Positions 1 to 9,159 of a DNA stretch of 64,000 bases are shown in pieces. Under the pieces are notes generated by a model. That model ran no database searches, had not been told where the DNA came from, and saw nothing but the letters and a program-made list of their open reading frames with translations. Within the stretch, counting starts at the first letter, position 1. Each line of letters starts with the position of its first letter. The position numbers and the translations under genes are program-made. The DNA is taken from NCBI RefSeq assembly GCF_017873675.1, contig NZ_JAGGKK010000002.1:186001-250000 (forward strand). Direction: 5' to 3'. The DNA is from Virgibacillus litoralis (GTDB taxonomy: Bacteria > Bacillota > Bacilli > Bacillales > Amphibacillaceae).

Positions 1-28
1 GTAAAACAAGCTACTACAAGTTAAATCA

Positions 29-58
29 AAACGGATGCAAACAAGCATCCGTTTTTTT
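29..58 (+). terminator. Rho-independent terminator of the gene left of the window
   Basis: The arms ACGGATGC (31-38) and GCATCCGT (45-52) form a perfect 8-bp stem with a 6-nt loop, followed by a run of seven T. It probably ends a rightward gene lying outside the window. Confidence 0.8.
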
Positions 59-155
59 GTTGATTAATAACTACATTTACCTGTTTTTATGGTAAACTTA
101 TATGAAAATAATACATATATTAAAAGAAGCTTGTACTTAGGGGGAGAGATTATAG

Positions 156-1733
156 ATGAGTTCGAAAAAAATTGTAGTTATTTCAATTGTTGCTGTTCTG
201 TTAATTGGCGGTAGTGTAGCAGCATATGTCCTACTTGATTTATCTGCTAAACAGCAATATTTTTTAGCCGAGAAGAAATCAGTAGAATTTGTTGCAGATA
301 AAGCAGAAGCACGTTATCAACCGGAAATAACCTGGTATGAACAAAGCGAGGAAAATCCTACTGAGACAGAACTGGAATTTTCTGGTGAGTATAATGATCC
401 AAATGCTATGAATGGTTTTGGGGGTATGGGGCCAGCGCAATTTATCAATAATGCAACTCTTACCATAACTACTGCCATCGATAAAAGTAAAAAGCATATG
501 GCATCCGACATAAAAGCAAACATGGGAGCACTTGAAGTTGGGGATATTAATTTTTATCTGACAGAAAATCAGGTTATGCTTGGTTTGCCATTTCTCGAAG
601 AATTAGTCCAGTTAAACGGTGAAGACTTGGGTAAGTTATTGAAAGAAGTTGATCCAAACACCTTTACCGGAGACGAAAAACTTGATTTCAATGCTTTTTT
701 TGAAGGGTCAACTGGGGTACTTAGTAAAGAAGACCAAAAATATATTCAAGAAGAATACTTGGAAATGGTATATGATAAATTACCTGATGAAGCTTTTGAA
801 TTAACGGATGAAACTGTTAACGTTGACTCAAATGCCATTGATTCTCAAAAAATAACCATGCATCTTTCCGAGAAGCAAACAAAAGACCTTCTTTTAACAG
901 TACTAGAAAAAATGGAAAATGACGAAAGACTAAAAGAGATTATCAGTGAGCAGATTGGTGTTCAACAATTTGGCGCAGGTATTACTTCTTCAAGCATGAC
1001 ACCTGATGTTCAAAATCAAATCGATCAGTTTATCGGAGACTTTGAAACAGAATTAAAGGATGCTCAAGAAAAATTAAAAGAATTTAAAATTCCAGATGGT
1101 GTTCAATCGACGATATGGGTTAAAGACGAGCTTATCGTTAAACGTGACTTTTCTGTAAAACTTGGTCCAACAAATGAGCAGCTTAGCACACTGTCTGTAA
1201 ATGGAACTCAACTTCTAAAGGATGAAAACCAAACCTTCAATTATAATTTTGAAGCGGATAATCAAAATGGTAATTACAACATGATGCTTACAGGTGATTT
1301 GAAAACAACTCCCAATGAAGTCTCTGACTCTATCAAACTTTCATTTGAGGAAACTGAACTATCATATGAAGGCATGGGCACATTAGAGGATGGTAACAGA
1401 AAATTTGAACGTAAATTTTCATTTAGTGATGCAGAGGAAAGTGGTAGTCTAATATGGTCTGGGAATGCTTCCTATAATAATGATCAAATGACATCTGAGC
1501 ACAATTTTTCTGTCGAAGCACCTGATATTGGTCAAGATTTAATTGGTCTTCACATCGAGAAAAATGCAAAATTAATAAATACTGTTGAATTAGATAGCGA
1601 TAAGGAAGTTAAGAATATAGGGAACATGAGTAAGGATGAATTAAATCAATACTTCGAAATGGAAGTAACGCCTCAATTTCAGCAATGGATCTTCGGATTA
1701 ATGGGAACTGGCGGGAATCTAAATGGCTTTTAA
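156..1733 (+). CDS. membrane-anchored extracellular protein of unknown function, first gene of an ABC exporter cluster
   Basis: This 525-residue protein has a short basic N-terminus and one hydrophobic segment (about residues 5-28), with no lipobox cysteine, so it is probably anchored by an uncleaved signal. The rest is acidic and hydrophilic, with no motif I recognise and a Gly/Asn-rich C-terminal tail. Start ATG is preceded by a strong AGGGGGAG site. It lies 18 bp before two ABC-2 permeases and an ATPase on the same strand, so it is probably cotranscribed and could be a partner or substrate-handling component of that exporter. That role is inferred only from position. Confidence 0.85.
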   Translation: MSSKKIVVISIVAVLLIGGSVAAYVLLDLSAKQQYFLAEKKSVEFVADKAEARYQPEITWYEQSEENPTETELEFSGEYNDPNAMNGFGGMGPAQFINNATLTITTAIDKSKKHMASDIKANMGALEVGDINFYLTENQVMLGLPFLEELVQLNGEDLGKLLKEVDPNTFTGDEKLDFNAFFEGSTGVLSKEDQKYIQEEYLEMVYDKLPDEAFELTDETVNVDSNAIDSQKITMHLSEKQTKDLLLTVLEKMENDERLKEIISEQIGVQQFGAGITSSSMTPDVQNQIDQFIGDFETELKDAQEKLKEFKIPDGVQSTIWVKDELIVKRDFSVKLGPTNEQLSTLSVNGTQLLKDENQTFNYNFEADNQNGNYNMMLTGDLKTTPNEVSDSIKLSFEETELSYEGMGTLEDGNRKFERKFSFSDAEESGSLIWSGNASYNNDQMTSEHNFSVEAPDIGQDLIGLHIEKNAKLINTVELDSDKEVKNIGNMSKDELNQYFEMEVTPQFQQWIFGLMGTGGNLNGF

Positions 1734-1751
1734 TGAATTGGAAGTGGATGT

Positions 1752-2972
1752 ATGCATTTCATAAAACATCTATTTTTATTTACCAATTATAATATTAAGC
1801 AATTGCAGAGGAAGTGGTTAACACTTCCTCTGCTTTTACTGTTTCCTATAATTCTAGTATCATTTATTGCTATCATAGCAGTTTCTGTTTTCACTCCCGA
1901 GGAAAAAGAAACAATCTATGTGGGATTAATCGATTTAGATAAATCAGATGAAACTGAATTGGTTTTGGATTTAATGGAGGAGTCATCTCAATTAGGCAGT
2001 TACATACAAATTAAAAAACTAACAAAAGAACAGGCTATCCATCAAATTGATGGTCAGTTAAGTGCCTATGTCACATTTCCAGAAGGCTTCACAGAAAGCT
2101 TATATAATGGAAATCAAGTTACATTGAATATTACAGGGAATCCAAATAAACGAACAGAGAGTTATGTTGTGAAAGAATTGCTTGATAGTATTACACGACA
2201 CATTCGTGCATCACAGGCAAATATACTAACGATAAACTACTATGCAAAACAGTTATCCATTGATAATGAAACGCGTCAGGACATGCTATTTAATCAATTC
2301 ACCAATTTTTTAGTATACACAGTAGGGAAAGATAAAATCATAGATGAGGAAAAAATCACCAATAACGCGACCGATTCTCCTGTTCATTATTACGGGCTTT
2401 CAAGCTGGTTTACGATTATTACAGCATGGCTATTGGTATTTTATTCATTTTTTACAAAGGATGAAGAATATCGCATAATGAATCGAATGCGTTTGTATGG
2501 TGTTACTCAAATCAGACAAGTCATGGCAAAAATACTAACTGCCTTTGCTTTAACAACTATCTGCGCGATTATTACATTACTTGCACTCACTAAATTAATA
2601 GATGTTATTTTACTCGGTGAAGATTATTTACGAATTGCAGTTATAATAAGCCTTTATAGCATTTCTTTTCTATTCGGGTTAGCTATTCTGGAAACGGTAA
2701 TCAGTGGACCAAAAATACGTTTGCTTTCACAATCATTATTTGCAATTTCAACTTTATTAGTAAGTGGAGCAATTATTCCCACTTTATATTTTCCACTATA
2801 TGCACAGAAACTATTACCTTATAGTTTTGCCGGAGAGAGCTTTCGCTGGCTCCAGGAAGTAGTTTTAAATGGAAGACTTTATGCTGATTATCTCCCTCTT
2901 TCACTTTTAACGATAGCCAGCTTTCTATTATTAATAGGTTTATCGATGTGGAAGGAGCGTGTTAACCAATGA
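1752..2972 (+). CDS. ABC-2 type exporter permease, first subunit
   Basis: The 406-residue protein has the ABC-2 permease layout: one N-terminal membrane helix (about 23-46), a soluble extracytoplasmic domain of about 170 residues, then five or six membrane helices from about residue 215 to the end. It overlaps the next permease gene by 4 bp (ATGA), so translation is probably coupled. With the second permease and the ATPase it would form a heterodimeric exporter. The substrate cannot be read from the sequence; lipid, peptide or drug export are all possible. Confidence 0.88.
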   Translation: MHFIKHLFLFTNYNIKQLQRKWLTLPLLLLFPIILVSFIAIIAVSVFTPEEKETIYVGLIDLDKSDETELVLDLMEESSQLGSYIQIKKLTKEQAIHQIDGQLSAYVTFPEGFTESLYNGNQVTLNITGNPNKRTESYVVKELLDSITRHIRASQANILTINYYAKQLSIDNETRQDMLFNQFTNFLVYTVGKDKIIDEEKITNNATDSPVHYYGLSSWFTIITAWLLVFYSFFTKDEEYRIMNRMRLYGVTQIRQVMAKILTAFALTTICAIITLLALTKLIDVILLGEDYLRIAVIISLYSISFLFGLAILETVISGPKIRLLSQSLFAISTLLVSGAIIPTLYFPLYAQKLLPYSFAGESFRWLQEVVLNGRLYADYLPLSLLTIASFLLLIGLSMWKERVNQ

Positions 2973-4084
2973 AAAGTATCCTCGCAACACGCTTTATACA
3001 TTGGAAAAAACAGCGAACCAGCTTGATTTTCTGGCTTTTGTTTCCAATTATTGCAACGATAGGTATTATTACAGCTACTGAAGTTTTACAGGAAGATACA
3101 AAAGTTCCAGTTGGTGTCGTCTTAGAGGAAGAAACAGAGGAATCAAAAGAATTAGTAGAGGAAATTAAAACGACGCCTTTTGTCAGAATTAGAGAAATAC
3201 CTGAAGATGATGCATTACACCAATTAAGGAAACATGAATTGGATAGTGTATTTGTTATTCATGAAGGTTTTGAGGAGAAAATTCTTGAAAATAATCGTAG
3301 TCAGTTAATCACTAGCTATCAATCCGACCTATCGTTTGCCTATTCACCGGTAAAGGAAATAATTTTATCCTATGTTCAGCAGGAAACCGGTAAATCTAAA
3401 GCTGCGTTTACGGTCAAAGAACTAGAACAGCAATATGAGACAAACACAGGATGGACTTTTGAGGAGATTGTTATAAAAAGTAATCAAATCGAACAAGATG
3501 AGAACCTTCTTAATACCGCTTTTTCGTTCAGCGGTTCACCTGTTAAAGGAAGCAAAAATACTCCATTGTTTTCTATATGGGGATTATGGGCAATATGCAG
3601 CATGCTTTCAACCTTGTTACTGTTTGACTGGGTAATTAAAGAAAGACAGTCAAACACGAGAGTACGTTTTGCATTCACTCGTTGGACTTTAAAATCATAT
3701 CTGCTGCAGAATTTAATACTTTATAGTGTTCTATTTTTTATAATTGATCTTCTTACTGTTATCACGTTGTATGCTATATTTGGAGAATGGATTAACATTT
3801 TCAATTTGATTGTGTTTCGTATTTTACTAAGTCTGGCTGCTTTCTTACTTGCACACCTTTTTAAAACGACATATTTATTTTACTCCGTGTCATTTGGGTT
3901 AACACTGTTTGTCACAATTAGCAGTGGTGCAGTCCTGCCTCCAGGAGTTACAGATTGGTTTTGGCTTGATTTACTTAACCCAGTTCTTCCGTTACTAAGC
4001 GGAGAATATTTAAGTCTATGGTCGCTCATCGTTATTCTCTTTACAATTGTTTGGCTTGTTAGAAAGGAGAGATACCATGCTTAA
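2969..4084 (+). CDS. ABC-2 type exporter permease, second subunit
   Basis: The 371-residue protein has the same architecture as its upstream neighbour: N-terminal helix (about 17-37), a soluble loop rich in Glu (EEETEESKE), and C-terminal helices from about residue 205. The two probably arose by duplication and act as a heterodimer. The start overlaps the upstream stop by 4 bp, and the 3' end overlaps the ATPase gene by 8 bp. This tight packing supports one translational unit. Confidence 0.88.
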   Translation: MKSILATRFIHWKKQRTSLIFWLLFPIIATIGIITATEVLQEDTKVPVGVVLEEETEESKELVEEIKTTPFVRIREIPEDDALHQLRKHELDSVFVIHEGFEEKILENNRSQLITSYQSDLSFAYSPVKEIILSYVQQETGKSKAAFTVKELEQQYETNTGWTFEEIVIKSNQIEQDENLLNTAFSFSGSPVKGSKNTPLFSIWGLWAICSMLSTLLLFDWVIKERQSNTRVRFAFTRWTLKSYLLQNLILYSVLFFIIDLLTVITLYAIFGEWINIFNLIVFRILLSLAAFLLAHLFKTTYLFYSVSFGLTLFVTISSGAVLPPGVTDWFWLDLLNPVLPLLSGEYLSLWSLIVILFTIVWLVRKERYHA

Positions 4085-4748
4085 CATCCAATCCCTATCA
4101 AAGGAATATGGGAAAAAACAAATACTTAATTCCGTCACTCTCACTGCTAAATCTGGAGAAATCATCGGACTAGTAGGAGAAAATGGTGCAGGCAAATCAA
4201 CAATGCTGCAAATTTTAGCAACGTTATCCCAGCCAACTTCAGGATCTATTTCGTTAGATGATCAATCCTATAAAAAAAGTAAAAAGCATATTCGTAAAAA
4301 AGTAGGCTTTGTTGGACAGGATATTGCCTTGTGGGAAGAATTCACGGTGAAAGAAAATATGGTTTTTTTCGAGAAACTATCATGGATTAAGAAAAGTGAA
4401 GTAGAGCTTAGGCAGCTTTGCAGAGATATGAAGCTTGAAAAATGGGATGAAACTGTAAAAACACTTTCGGGTGGAATGAAACGGAAATTAAATTTAGCAA
4501 TAAGCTTGATTCACGAACCTATGCTATTGCTTTTGGATGAGCCAACAGTTGGAATTGATCTTAAATCACGCAAAGAAATTGGTTCATATTTACATGATCT
4601 AGCAAAAAATCACGGTAAAATGATAATCTATACATCACATGACATGGATGAAATCAATAACCTTTGTGAACGAGTTTATTGTATTGGTAATGACCCTTTC
4701 TACCGTAAACTGTTACAGGAATATGGTAAAGAACCGATAATATTATAA
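4077..4748 (+). CDS. ABC exporter ATP-binding subunit
   Basis: This 223-residue ATPase has Walker A GENGAGKST (about 38-46), signature LSGGM (about 131), Walker B LLLLDEP (about 150) and an H-loop histidine in YTSHDMDE. It would energise the two upstream permeases. An in-frame start at 4047 exists, but ATG at 4077 is preferred because the sequence then begins MLNIQSLSKEYG, the normal ABC N-terminus, with GAAAGGAGAG at the right distance. It is short for the family, lacking a C-terminal extension. Confidence 0.92.
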   Translation: MLNIQSLSKEYGKKQILNSVTLTAKSGEIIGLVGENGAGKSTMLQILATLSQPTSGSISLDDQSYKKSKKHIRKKVGFVGQDIALWEEFTVKENMVFFEKLSWIKKSEVELRQLCRDMKLEKWDETVKTLSGGMKRKLNLAISLIHEPMLLLLDEPTVGIDLKSRKEIGSYLHDLAKNHGKMIIYTSHDMDEINNLCERVYCIGNDPFYRKLLQEYGKEPIIL

Positions 4749-4813
4749 AGGATATTGTAGTTATTTGAATAAAGATGTACACTTAATGTAGTAAATTTGG
4801 GGGGAATATAATT

Positions 4814-5428
4814 ATGGATATTCGAAGTTTGCAATCACTAATTCAACAACAGGCTATGTCAGTATTAACGTCTTCTCGCAACAGTTCAACTAGCTCCCCT
4901 ATGATTGACCTGGCATTTAAACAATTATTACAGCAGCAAATAAAGAATGGAAACACTACTAACAATAACCTAATGAGCGGGGATATGCAGACTCAGCCAT
5001 TTATGCAACTTAAAAACACTTCCCCATTAACGGTAAAGAATGCTACTTCACCAGTAATATTTGATTCGTATATTTCCAGTACTGCCGAAAAGTACGGAAT
5101 AGATCCGAATCTAATTCACTCCGTCATAAAAGCCGAGTCAAATTATAATGCAAATGCCAAAAGTGGTGCAGGTGCGCAAGGTTTAATGCAGTTAATGCCT
5201 GCTACTGCAAGAGGGCTGGGCGTTACCAACCCATACGACCCCAAGCAAAATATTGAAGGTGGAACGAAATATTTAAGCCAAATGCTTGATCGTTATAACG
5301 GAAATATCGAATTAGCACTTGCGGCCTATAATGCAGGACCGGGAAATGTGAATAAACACCAGGGTATTCCACCGTTTGATGAAACGCAAAACTATGTTAA
5401 AAAAGTAATGAATTCTTATTTCGCATAA
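4814..5428 (+). CDS. lytic transglycosylase, SLT domain (YjbJ-like)
   Basis: The 204-residue protein has a Gln/Asn/Thr-rich N-terminal region (1-80) and a C-terminal goose-type lysozyme-like SLT domain (about 84-204). The catalytic Glu is probably E108 in IKAESNYN. Other family motifs are present: [19 protein letters not shown] and [10 protein letters not shown]. It would cleave peptidoglycan glycan strands, producing anhydromuramoyl ends. No standard signal peptide is visible, as in B. subtilis YjbJ, so its export route is unclear. The start is preceded by a GGGGGGAA site; a terminator follows directly. Confidence 0.92.
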   Translation: MDIRSLQSLIQQQAMSVLTSSRNSSTSSPMIDLAFKQLLQQQIKNGNTTNNNLMSGDMQTQPFMQLKNTSPLTVKNATSPVIFDSYISSTAEKYGIDPNLIHSVIKAESNYNANAKSGAGAQGLMQLMPATARGLGVTNPYDPKQNIEGGTKYLSQMLDRYNGNIELALAAYNAGPGNVNKHQGIPPFDETQNYVKKVMNSYFA

Positions 5429-5430
5429 AA

Positions 5431-5463
5431 AAGATGAGGCATCAATAGCTCCTCATCTTTTTC
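5431..5463. terminator. bidirectional terminator between the transglycosylase and M42 peptidase genes
   Basis: AAGATGAGG (5431-5439) pairs with CCTCATCTT (5451-5459) and is followed by T-rich sequence on the + strand and an A-run upstream, which reads as T on the other strand. The flanking genes converge here, so it can serve both. Confidence 0.8.
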
Positions 5464-5505
5464 TTTAATCTATGCTCTTTTCATATGTTTTTCGCTTTGT
5501 CAGCC

Positions 5506-6591
5506 TTAACCTAAAACAATTTCCTTCACTTTATTACTGTCCAATTTTTTAATCGTTTCAACAATCAATTTCACTGCATTTTCAAAGTCATCACGATGCA
5601 GGATAGCAGCATGTGAATGAATATAGCGTGTTGCCACTGTAATCGATAGGGATGGAACTCCATTAGCTGTTAAATGTATAGAACCAGAATCGGTTCCCCC
5701 ACCAGCGATTGTTGCAAATTGATATGGTATGTTGTTTTCATCCGCTGTATCAACAACAAATTCACGTACACCCTTATGAGAAATCATCGATGCATCATAT
5801 AAAAGAATTTGGGGTCCTTCTCCAAGCTTGCTGTCCGCATCTTTGTCAGAAACACCAGGTGTATCCCCGGCAATACCAACGTCGACACCAAAACCAATAT
5901 CCGGTTTTATAGTATGTGCTGATGTACGCGCACCTCGTAAACCAACTTCTTCCTGGATTGTTCCTACCCCATATACAATATTAGGATGCTTTTCATCTTT
6001 TAATTGTTTTAATACCTCAATTGCAATTGCACAGCCAATCCTATTGTCCCATGCTTTTGCTAACAGCATCTTATCATTTTTTAATTGTGTAAATTCGAAA
6101 TATGGTACAACTGAGTCACCAGGTCGTACACCAAATTTCTGCGCTTCTTCTTTACTTGATGCACCAATATCTATAAACATATCTTTAATATCAATTGGCT
6201 TCTTACGGGCTTCAGCCGAAAGAATATGCGGTGGTTTTGAACCAATCACTCCTGTTACATCACCTTTTGTTGTCATAAGTGTTACACGCTGAGCCAGCAT
6301 AACCTGGCTCCACCAGCCACCAACTGTCTGAAAGTAAACAAAACCATTATCATCGATACGGGTAACCATAAATCCAACTTCGTCTAAATGACCAGCTACC
6401 ATGATTTTAGGACCATTTGAATCGCCAGTTTTCTCCGCAATCAAGCTGCCTAGATTGTCAGTATAAACTTTATCAGCATATGGTGTAATATACTTCTCCA
6501 TCACTTCTCTTGCTTCTTTTTCATTACCTGGAATTCCTCTTGCATCTGTTAAATCTTTTAACATCGTATTAGTTTCATCTAATTTCGCCAT
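5506..6591 (-). CDS. ysdC: M42 family metalloaminopeptidase (YsdC)
   Basis: The 361-residue protein is a cobalt/zinc-type aminopeptidase of the tetrahedral (TET) M42 family. Metal-site motifs are visible: [10 protein letters not shown] (about 67), AWDNRIGC (about 180), the catalytic glutamates in [10 protein letters not shown] (about 213), DVG (about 237) and a C-terminal His in YIHSHAA. It would trim N-terminal residues from peptides in the cytoplasm. Position beside ysdB/ysdA and the infC operon supports orthology with B. subtilis ysdC. The start has an AAGGAGG site. Confidence 0.95.
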   Translation of the reverse strand: MAKLDETNTMLKDLTDARGIPGNEKEAREVMEKYITPYADKVYTDNLGSLIAEKTGDSNGPKIMVAGHLDEVGFMVTRIDDNGFVYFQTVGGWWSQVMLAQRVTLMTTKGDVTGVIGSKPPHILSAEARKKPIDIKDMFIDIGASSKEEAQKFGVRPGDSVVPYFEFTQLKNDKMLLAKAWDNRIGCAIAIEVLKQLKDEKHPNIVYGVGTIQEEVGLRGARTSAHTIKPDIGFGVDVGIAGDTPGVSDKDADSKLGEGPQILLYDASMISHKGVREFVVDTADENNIPYQFATIAGGGTDSGSIHLTANGVPSLSITVATRYIHSHAAILHRDDFENAVKLIVETIKKLDSNKVKEIVLG

Positions 6592-6665
6592 ATGTAAGAA
6601 TCCTCCTTAATTATAATCCTATTTCATTATAACTGTAATTTCAGAAATAACAAAATGATTCCAAC

Positions 6666-7151
6666 CTAATAACCCTTGTTCTGCCTTTCGTAATTAATTT
6701 CATTCTTTTTTAAGTATGCGTCTTGTACTGCTTCTTCATCAAAGCCTAGTAATTCCCCTAGCTGCAAGTAATATTCAAAAAGAACTTCATAGTTTGCTTG
6801 TGTAGGCTGTTGTTTAAAAATAACACATGCATTAAAAACATGATTAAATTGTTCTGTTTCACTCCTAGATGAATTTCCAGTTCTTGTTGATGTATACTCA
6901 TATCCTTTTTCTAAACCTAGTGATAAAATAAAATGTATCCCATCAACATATTCTTCCAAGATTACAGCATCTTCATTTCTTGGTTTTTTACTCCAGAATT
7001 TAAAACAGCGTGTTTCATTAGCAAGTTCTCCTAACTCAACAAGTAAAGCCAGGTTTTTTTCTTCAAATATATCCTTGCCTGTTAAATCATGCTGTGATTC
7101 AATATAGTTGTCCAATTGTTTTTGCATCGTGTATAATTCTGACCAGTCCAT
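6666..7151 (-). CDS. dimeric all-alpha dUTP diphosphatase (dUTPase_2 family)
   Basis: The 161-residue protein matches the MazG-like dimeric dUTPase family. The metal-binding helices carry ELGELANETR and EEYVDGIHFILSLG. The enzyme would hydrolyse dUTP to dUMP and pyrophosphate, limiting uracil incorporation and feeding dTMP synthesis. An in-frame upstream start at 7235 exists, but ATG 7151 is chosen because it is preceded by AGAGGA and starts MDWSELY. The upstream extension would overlap the divergent sigma-W-type promoter of ysdB. Confidence 0.92.
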   Translation of the reverse strand: MDWSELYTMQKQLDNYIESQHDLTGKDIFEEKNLALLVELGELANETRCFKFWSKKPRNEDAVILEEYVDGIHFILSLGLEKGYEYTSTRTGNSSRSETEQFNHVFNACVIFKQQPTQANYEVLFEYYLQLGELLGFDEEAVQDAYLKKNEINYERQNKGY

Positions 7152-7205
7152 TTCAATTCCTCTTTTCTCTTTTTGTCGATTGTAACATGAAATTATCATA
7201 AATAG

Positions 7206-7232
7206 TGAAACCTGATTATATCTCAAAACGTA
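7206..7232 (+). promoter_or_regulatory. candidate sigma-W promoter of ysdB
   Basis: TGAAAC (7206-7211) and CGTA (7229-7232) are separated by 17 bp, matching the known sigma-W consensus TGAAAC-N16/17-CGTA. B. subtilis ysdB is a sigma-W regulon member, which supports the call. The site lies 36 bp before the chosen ysdB start codon. Confidence 0.8.
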
Positions 7233-7267
7233 CAAGATACTATCAATTAATAGGGAGACGGTTTGAT

Positions 7268-7660
7268 ATGATTGTTATTTTGTTTCGAATACTTATCCTC
7301 ATAGCACTCGCTCTCCTCGTCTATACGGTATATCAATATTATCGTAATCCGGAACGAAAGATGCAAATAGCCAAAGCCAAGGACGATTTCTATATAGTAG
7401 ATGAACCAACTAACAGTAAGAAAAATATTCAGTTTGTATATAAAAACTGTTTATTTGAAGGCGAAAAATATCTTGGCACAACAGAAGATTCATTTGAAGT
7501 TGTGAATATTAGCGTATTTGCACGTGATCCCGGTGAATTAGGCGGGATCACAAGAGATGACCTCTATTTCATTGAAAAAGAATTATTAATTCGATATCCA
7601 CATGCAAAAATCGAATGGAAGCATCCTATAAATAAATTGCTTTTAACAATTATAGAATAG
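7268..7660 (+). CDS. ysdB: sigma-W pathway protein YsdB
   Basis: The 130-residue protein has one N-terminal membrane helix (about 2-20) and a small soluble domain with LFEGEKYLGTT and TRDDLYFIEKE, both typical of YsdB. B. subtilis YsdB is linked to the sigma-W cell-envelope stress response; its biochemical role is not known to me. Start ATG 7268 is preceded by AGGGAG; an earlier in-frame start at 7205 is excluded because it overlaps the predicted sigma-W promoter. It is followed 15 bp later by the DNA glycosylase gene. Confidence 0.92.
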   Translation: MIVILFRILILIALALLVYTVYQYYRNPERKMQIAKAKDDFYIVDEPTNSKKNIQFVYKNCLFEGEKYLGTTEDSFEVVNISVFARDPGELGGITRDDLYFIEKELLIRYPHAKIEWKHPINKLLLTIIE

Positions 7661-7675
7661 GAGGTGTATATTCTT

Positions 7676-8071
7676 ATGCGATTATGGCATGAAAAACTCA
7701 TCCAGCTCCTCCCTAGTCAACAATTACTCGGGCAGCATCGTGAATGTTGTGCACTAAGAGGGAATGGCTGGGGAAAACCGCACTCAACAGTTAACTACAT
7801 ATTTAATTATTCACCATATAAGCTTTATCAATATCATTTAAAAGTAATTCATGAAATGAAGCGCAGAGGTTATAATGTTCAGCCACTTTGGGAAGAACCT
7901 ACATATCGCGGGAAATCTGCTGAGAGACATTCTAACCTCGAATCTATAACATGTACAGATGATCAAACCGATAAAGAAAAAATATACCCAGAACACAATG
8001 AAGAATATTTTAATGAATGCATTGATAACTTACAAAAAAAAGGAATCTATATTAAATTAAGTGAAAAATAG
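7676..8071 (+). CDS. pyrimidine dimer DNA glycosylase-like protein (TIGR02328/PF03013 type)
   Basis: The 131-residue protein starts with MRLWHEKLIQLLP, the hallmark N-terminus of the T4 endonuclease V-like family found in Firmicutes. Members are thought to excise UV-induced pyrimidine dimers, though many bacterial homologues are untested. The start at 7676 rather than 7664 is chosen from this conserved N-terminus and the GGAGGTG site about 10 bp upstream. Only 15 bp separate it from ysdB, so it may be expressed from the sigma-W-type promoter. The C-terminal third is poorly conserved and charged. Confidence 0.82.
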   Translation: MRLWHEKLIQLLPSQQLLGQHRECCALRGNGWGKPHSTVNYIFNYSPYKLYQYHLKVIHEMKRRGYNVQPLWEEPTYRGKSAERHSNLESITCTDDQTDKEKIYPEHNEEYFNECIDNLQKKGIYIKLSEK

Positions 8072-8110
8072 CTCACCAGTGTAGCAGAATCTGCACATGG
8101 TGAGCTATTT
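8068..8110 (+). terminator. terminator of the ysdB operon
   Basis: ATAGCTCACCA (8068-8078) pairs perfectly with TGGTGAGCTAT (8098-8108), followed by TT. The 5' arm overlaps the stop codon of the glycosylase gene. Confidence 0.75.
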
Positions 8111-8169
8111 CTAATATAATTTGATCACAATTTGTCTGAGACAGTCCACCTCGAACGATTTCGTAATTT

Positions 8170-8745
8170 TCATTGTGTACTTACCTGAAAAAAATCGTTC
8201 CATTTAATAATAATTTCTTTTCGTCTTAAAATGTAAATTAGGGGCAGTAATGCGACTAAGAATACGAGGATATACATTGGGGATAAATTGGATATCCATT
8301 TGCCAACAGATGTATATACGAAAGCTAATGGAATGTTTGATAATAATGATGATTTGGTGTAATCCTTAAAGTTTGCGGATATTTCTATTAAGCATAATGA
8401 TAACAAATGAAAGTGGATGAACGGCACAAGTCGTAGTATGGCAATTTGGGATGTGGTGAACTTAGAGTTACTGCCAATTATTTTTCGTTTCAGGTTTACT
8501 AGCTTGTTAAATGTGTTTGGCATCCAGCGAATTACTCCGTAAAAAATGATACTGGACAAAGTAATGCCAATTACTGAATAAAGCGTTCCTGCAACAGCTC
8601 CAAAAAGAATGCCACCTGAAATACATATAAATACAACAGGAAGAAAAAATAATGGCCTTAATAAATGGCAACTTATAAATAAAAAAGGGGCAAACAATCC
8701 ACCCGTTTCAATGAATGCTAGTAAATAATTGCCAAACAGCTCCAT
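8170..8745 (-). CDS. TVP38/TMEM64 family membrane protein (DedA-like, VTT domain)
   Basis: The 191-residue protein has five to six hydrophobic segments and the VTT (SNARE-associated Golgi) core, visible as GITLSSIIFYG and the ILRLVPFIHFHLLS stretch with its conserved Arg-x-x-Pro. The superfamily includes lipid scramblases and undecaprenyl-phosphate flippases; this member's substrate is unknown. ATG 8745 is chosen over a TTG at 8751 because AAGGAGG lies 6 bp upstream of it. It stands alone between the ysdB operon and ysdA. Confidence 0.88.
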   Translation of the reverse strand: MELFGNYLLAFIETGGLFAPFLFISCHLLRPLFFLPVVFICISGGILFGAVAGTLYSVIGITLSSIIFYGVIRWMPNTFNKLVNLKRKIIGSNSKFTTSQIAILRLVPFIHFHLLSLCLIEISANFKDYTKSSLLSNIPLAFVYTSVGKWISNLSPMYILVFLVALLPLIYILRRKEIIIKWNDFFQVSTQ

Positions 8746-8825
8746 ACCCAACCTCCTTCATTAGAGCATGCACTTGGTAATCATATTAGTACATGTATAT
8801 GACAAGAGACGAGCCTTTATGACAT

Positions 8826-9095
8826 CTAATATGTTAAATACACTATTAGAATAATGTGAATGACAATCAACGATGGCATTCCTAAGGTAAATAAGCGATG
8901 CTTCGTTTTATGCCGATAACGCTTCATTCCTAATAACGCTCCAACTGCTCCACCTAAAATCGCCAGACCCCAAAACGTACGTTCAGGTATCCGATATTTA
9001 TGTCTGATTGCCTTCTGCTTGTCTATTCCCATCAAAATATAAGCAATCGCATTAACACTAATAAGAAATAGAATAATGAGATTTAATTCATTCAT
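8826..9095 (-). CDS. ysdA: DUF1294 small membrane protein (YsdA)
   Basis: The 89-residue protein has two to three membrane helices and the DUF1294 core: DKQKAIRHKYRIPE followed by FWGLAILGG and the basic GMKRYRHKTKH loop. Function is unknown. The start is moved to ATG 9095, preceded by GAGGTG, because the longer form runs into the rplT terminator. As in B. subtilis it follows rplT, and the hairpin between them may allow partial readthrough. Confidence 0.92.
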   Translation of the reverse strand: MNELNLIILFLISVNAIAYILMGIDKQKAIRHKYRIPERTFWGLAILGGAVGALLGMKRYRHKTKHRLFTLGMPSLIVIHIILIVYLTY

Positions 9096-9116
9096 CTTTT
9101 CACCTCTAATATGTAA

Positions 9117-9151
9117 AAACGCCAAATCCAGTTCGTCTAGATTTGGCGTTT
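9117..9151 (-). terminator. terminator of the infC-rpmI-rplT operon
   Basis: AAACGCCAAATC (9117-9128) pairs with GATTTGGCGTTT (9140-9151). Read on the minus strand, the stem is followed by a short T-run. It starts 9 bp past the rplT stop. Confidence 0.88.
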
Positions 9152-9159
9152 ATAAACTG

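Noticed and set aside
5709-6292. Long + strand frames antisense to the M42 peptidase gene
   Set aside because: They mirror the codon structure of the peptidase gene, have no ribosome sites and no family motifs.
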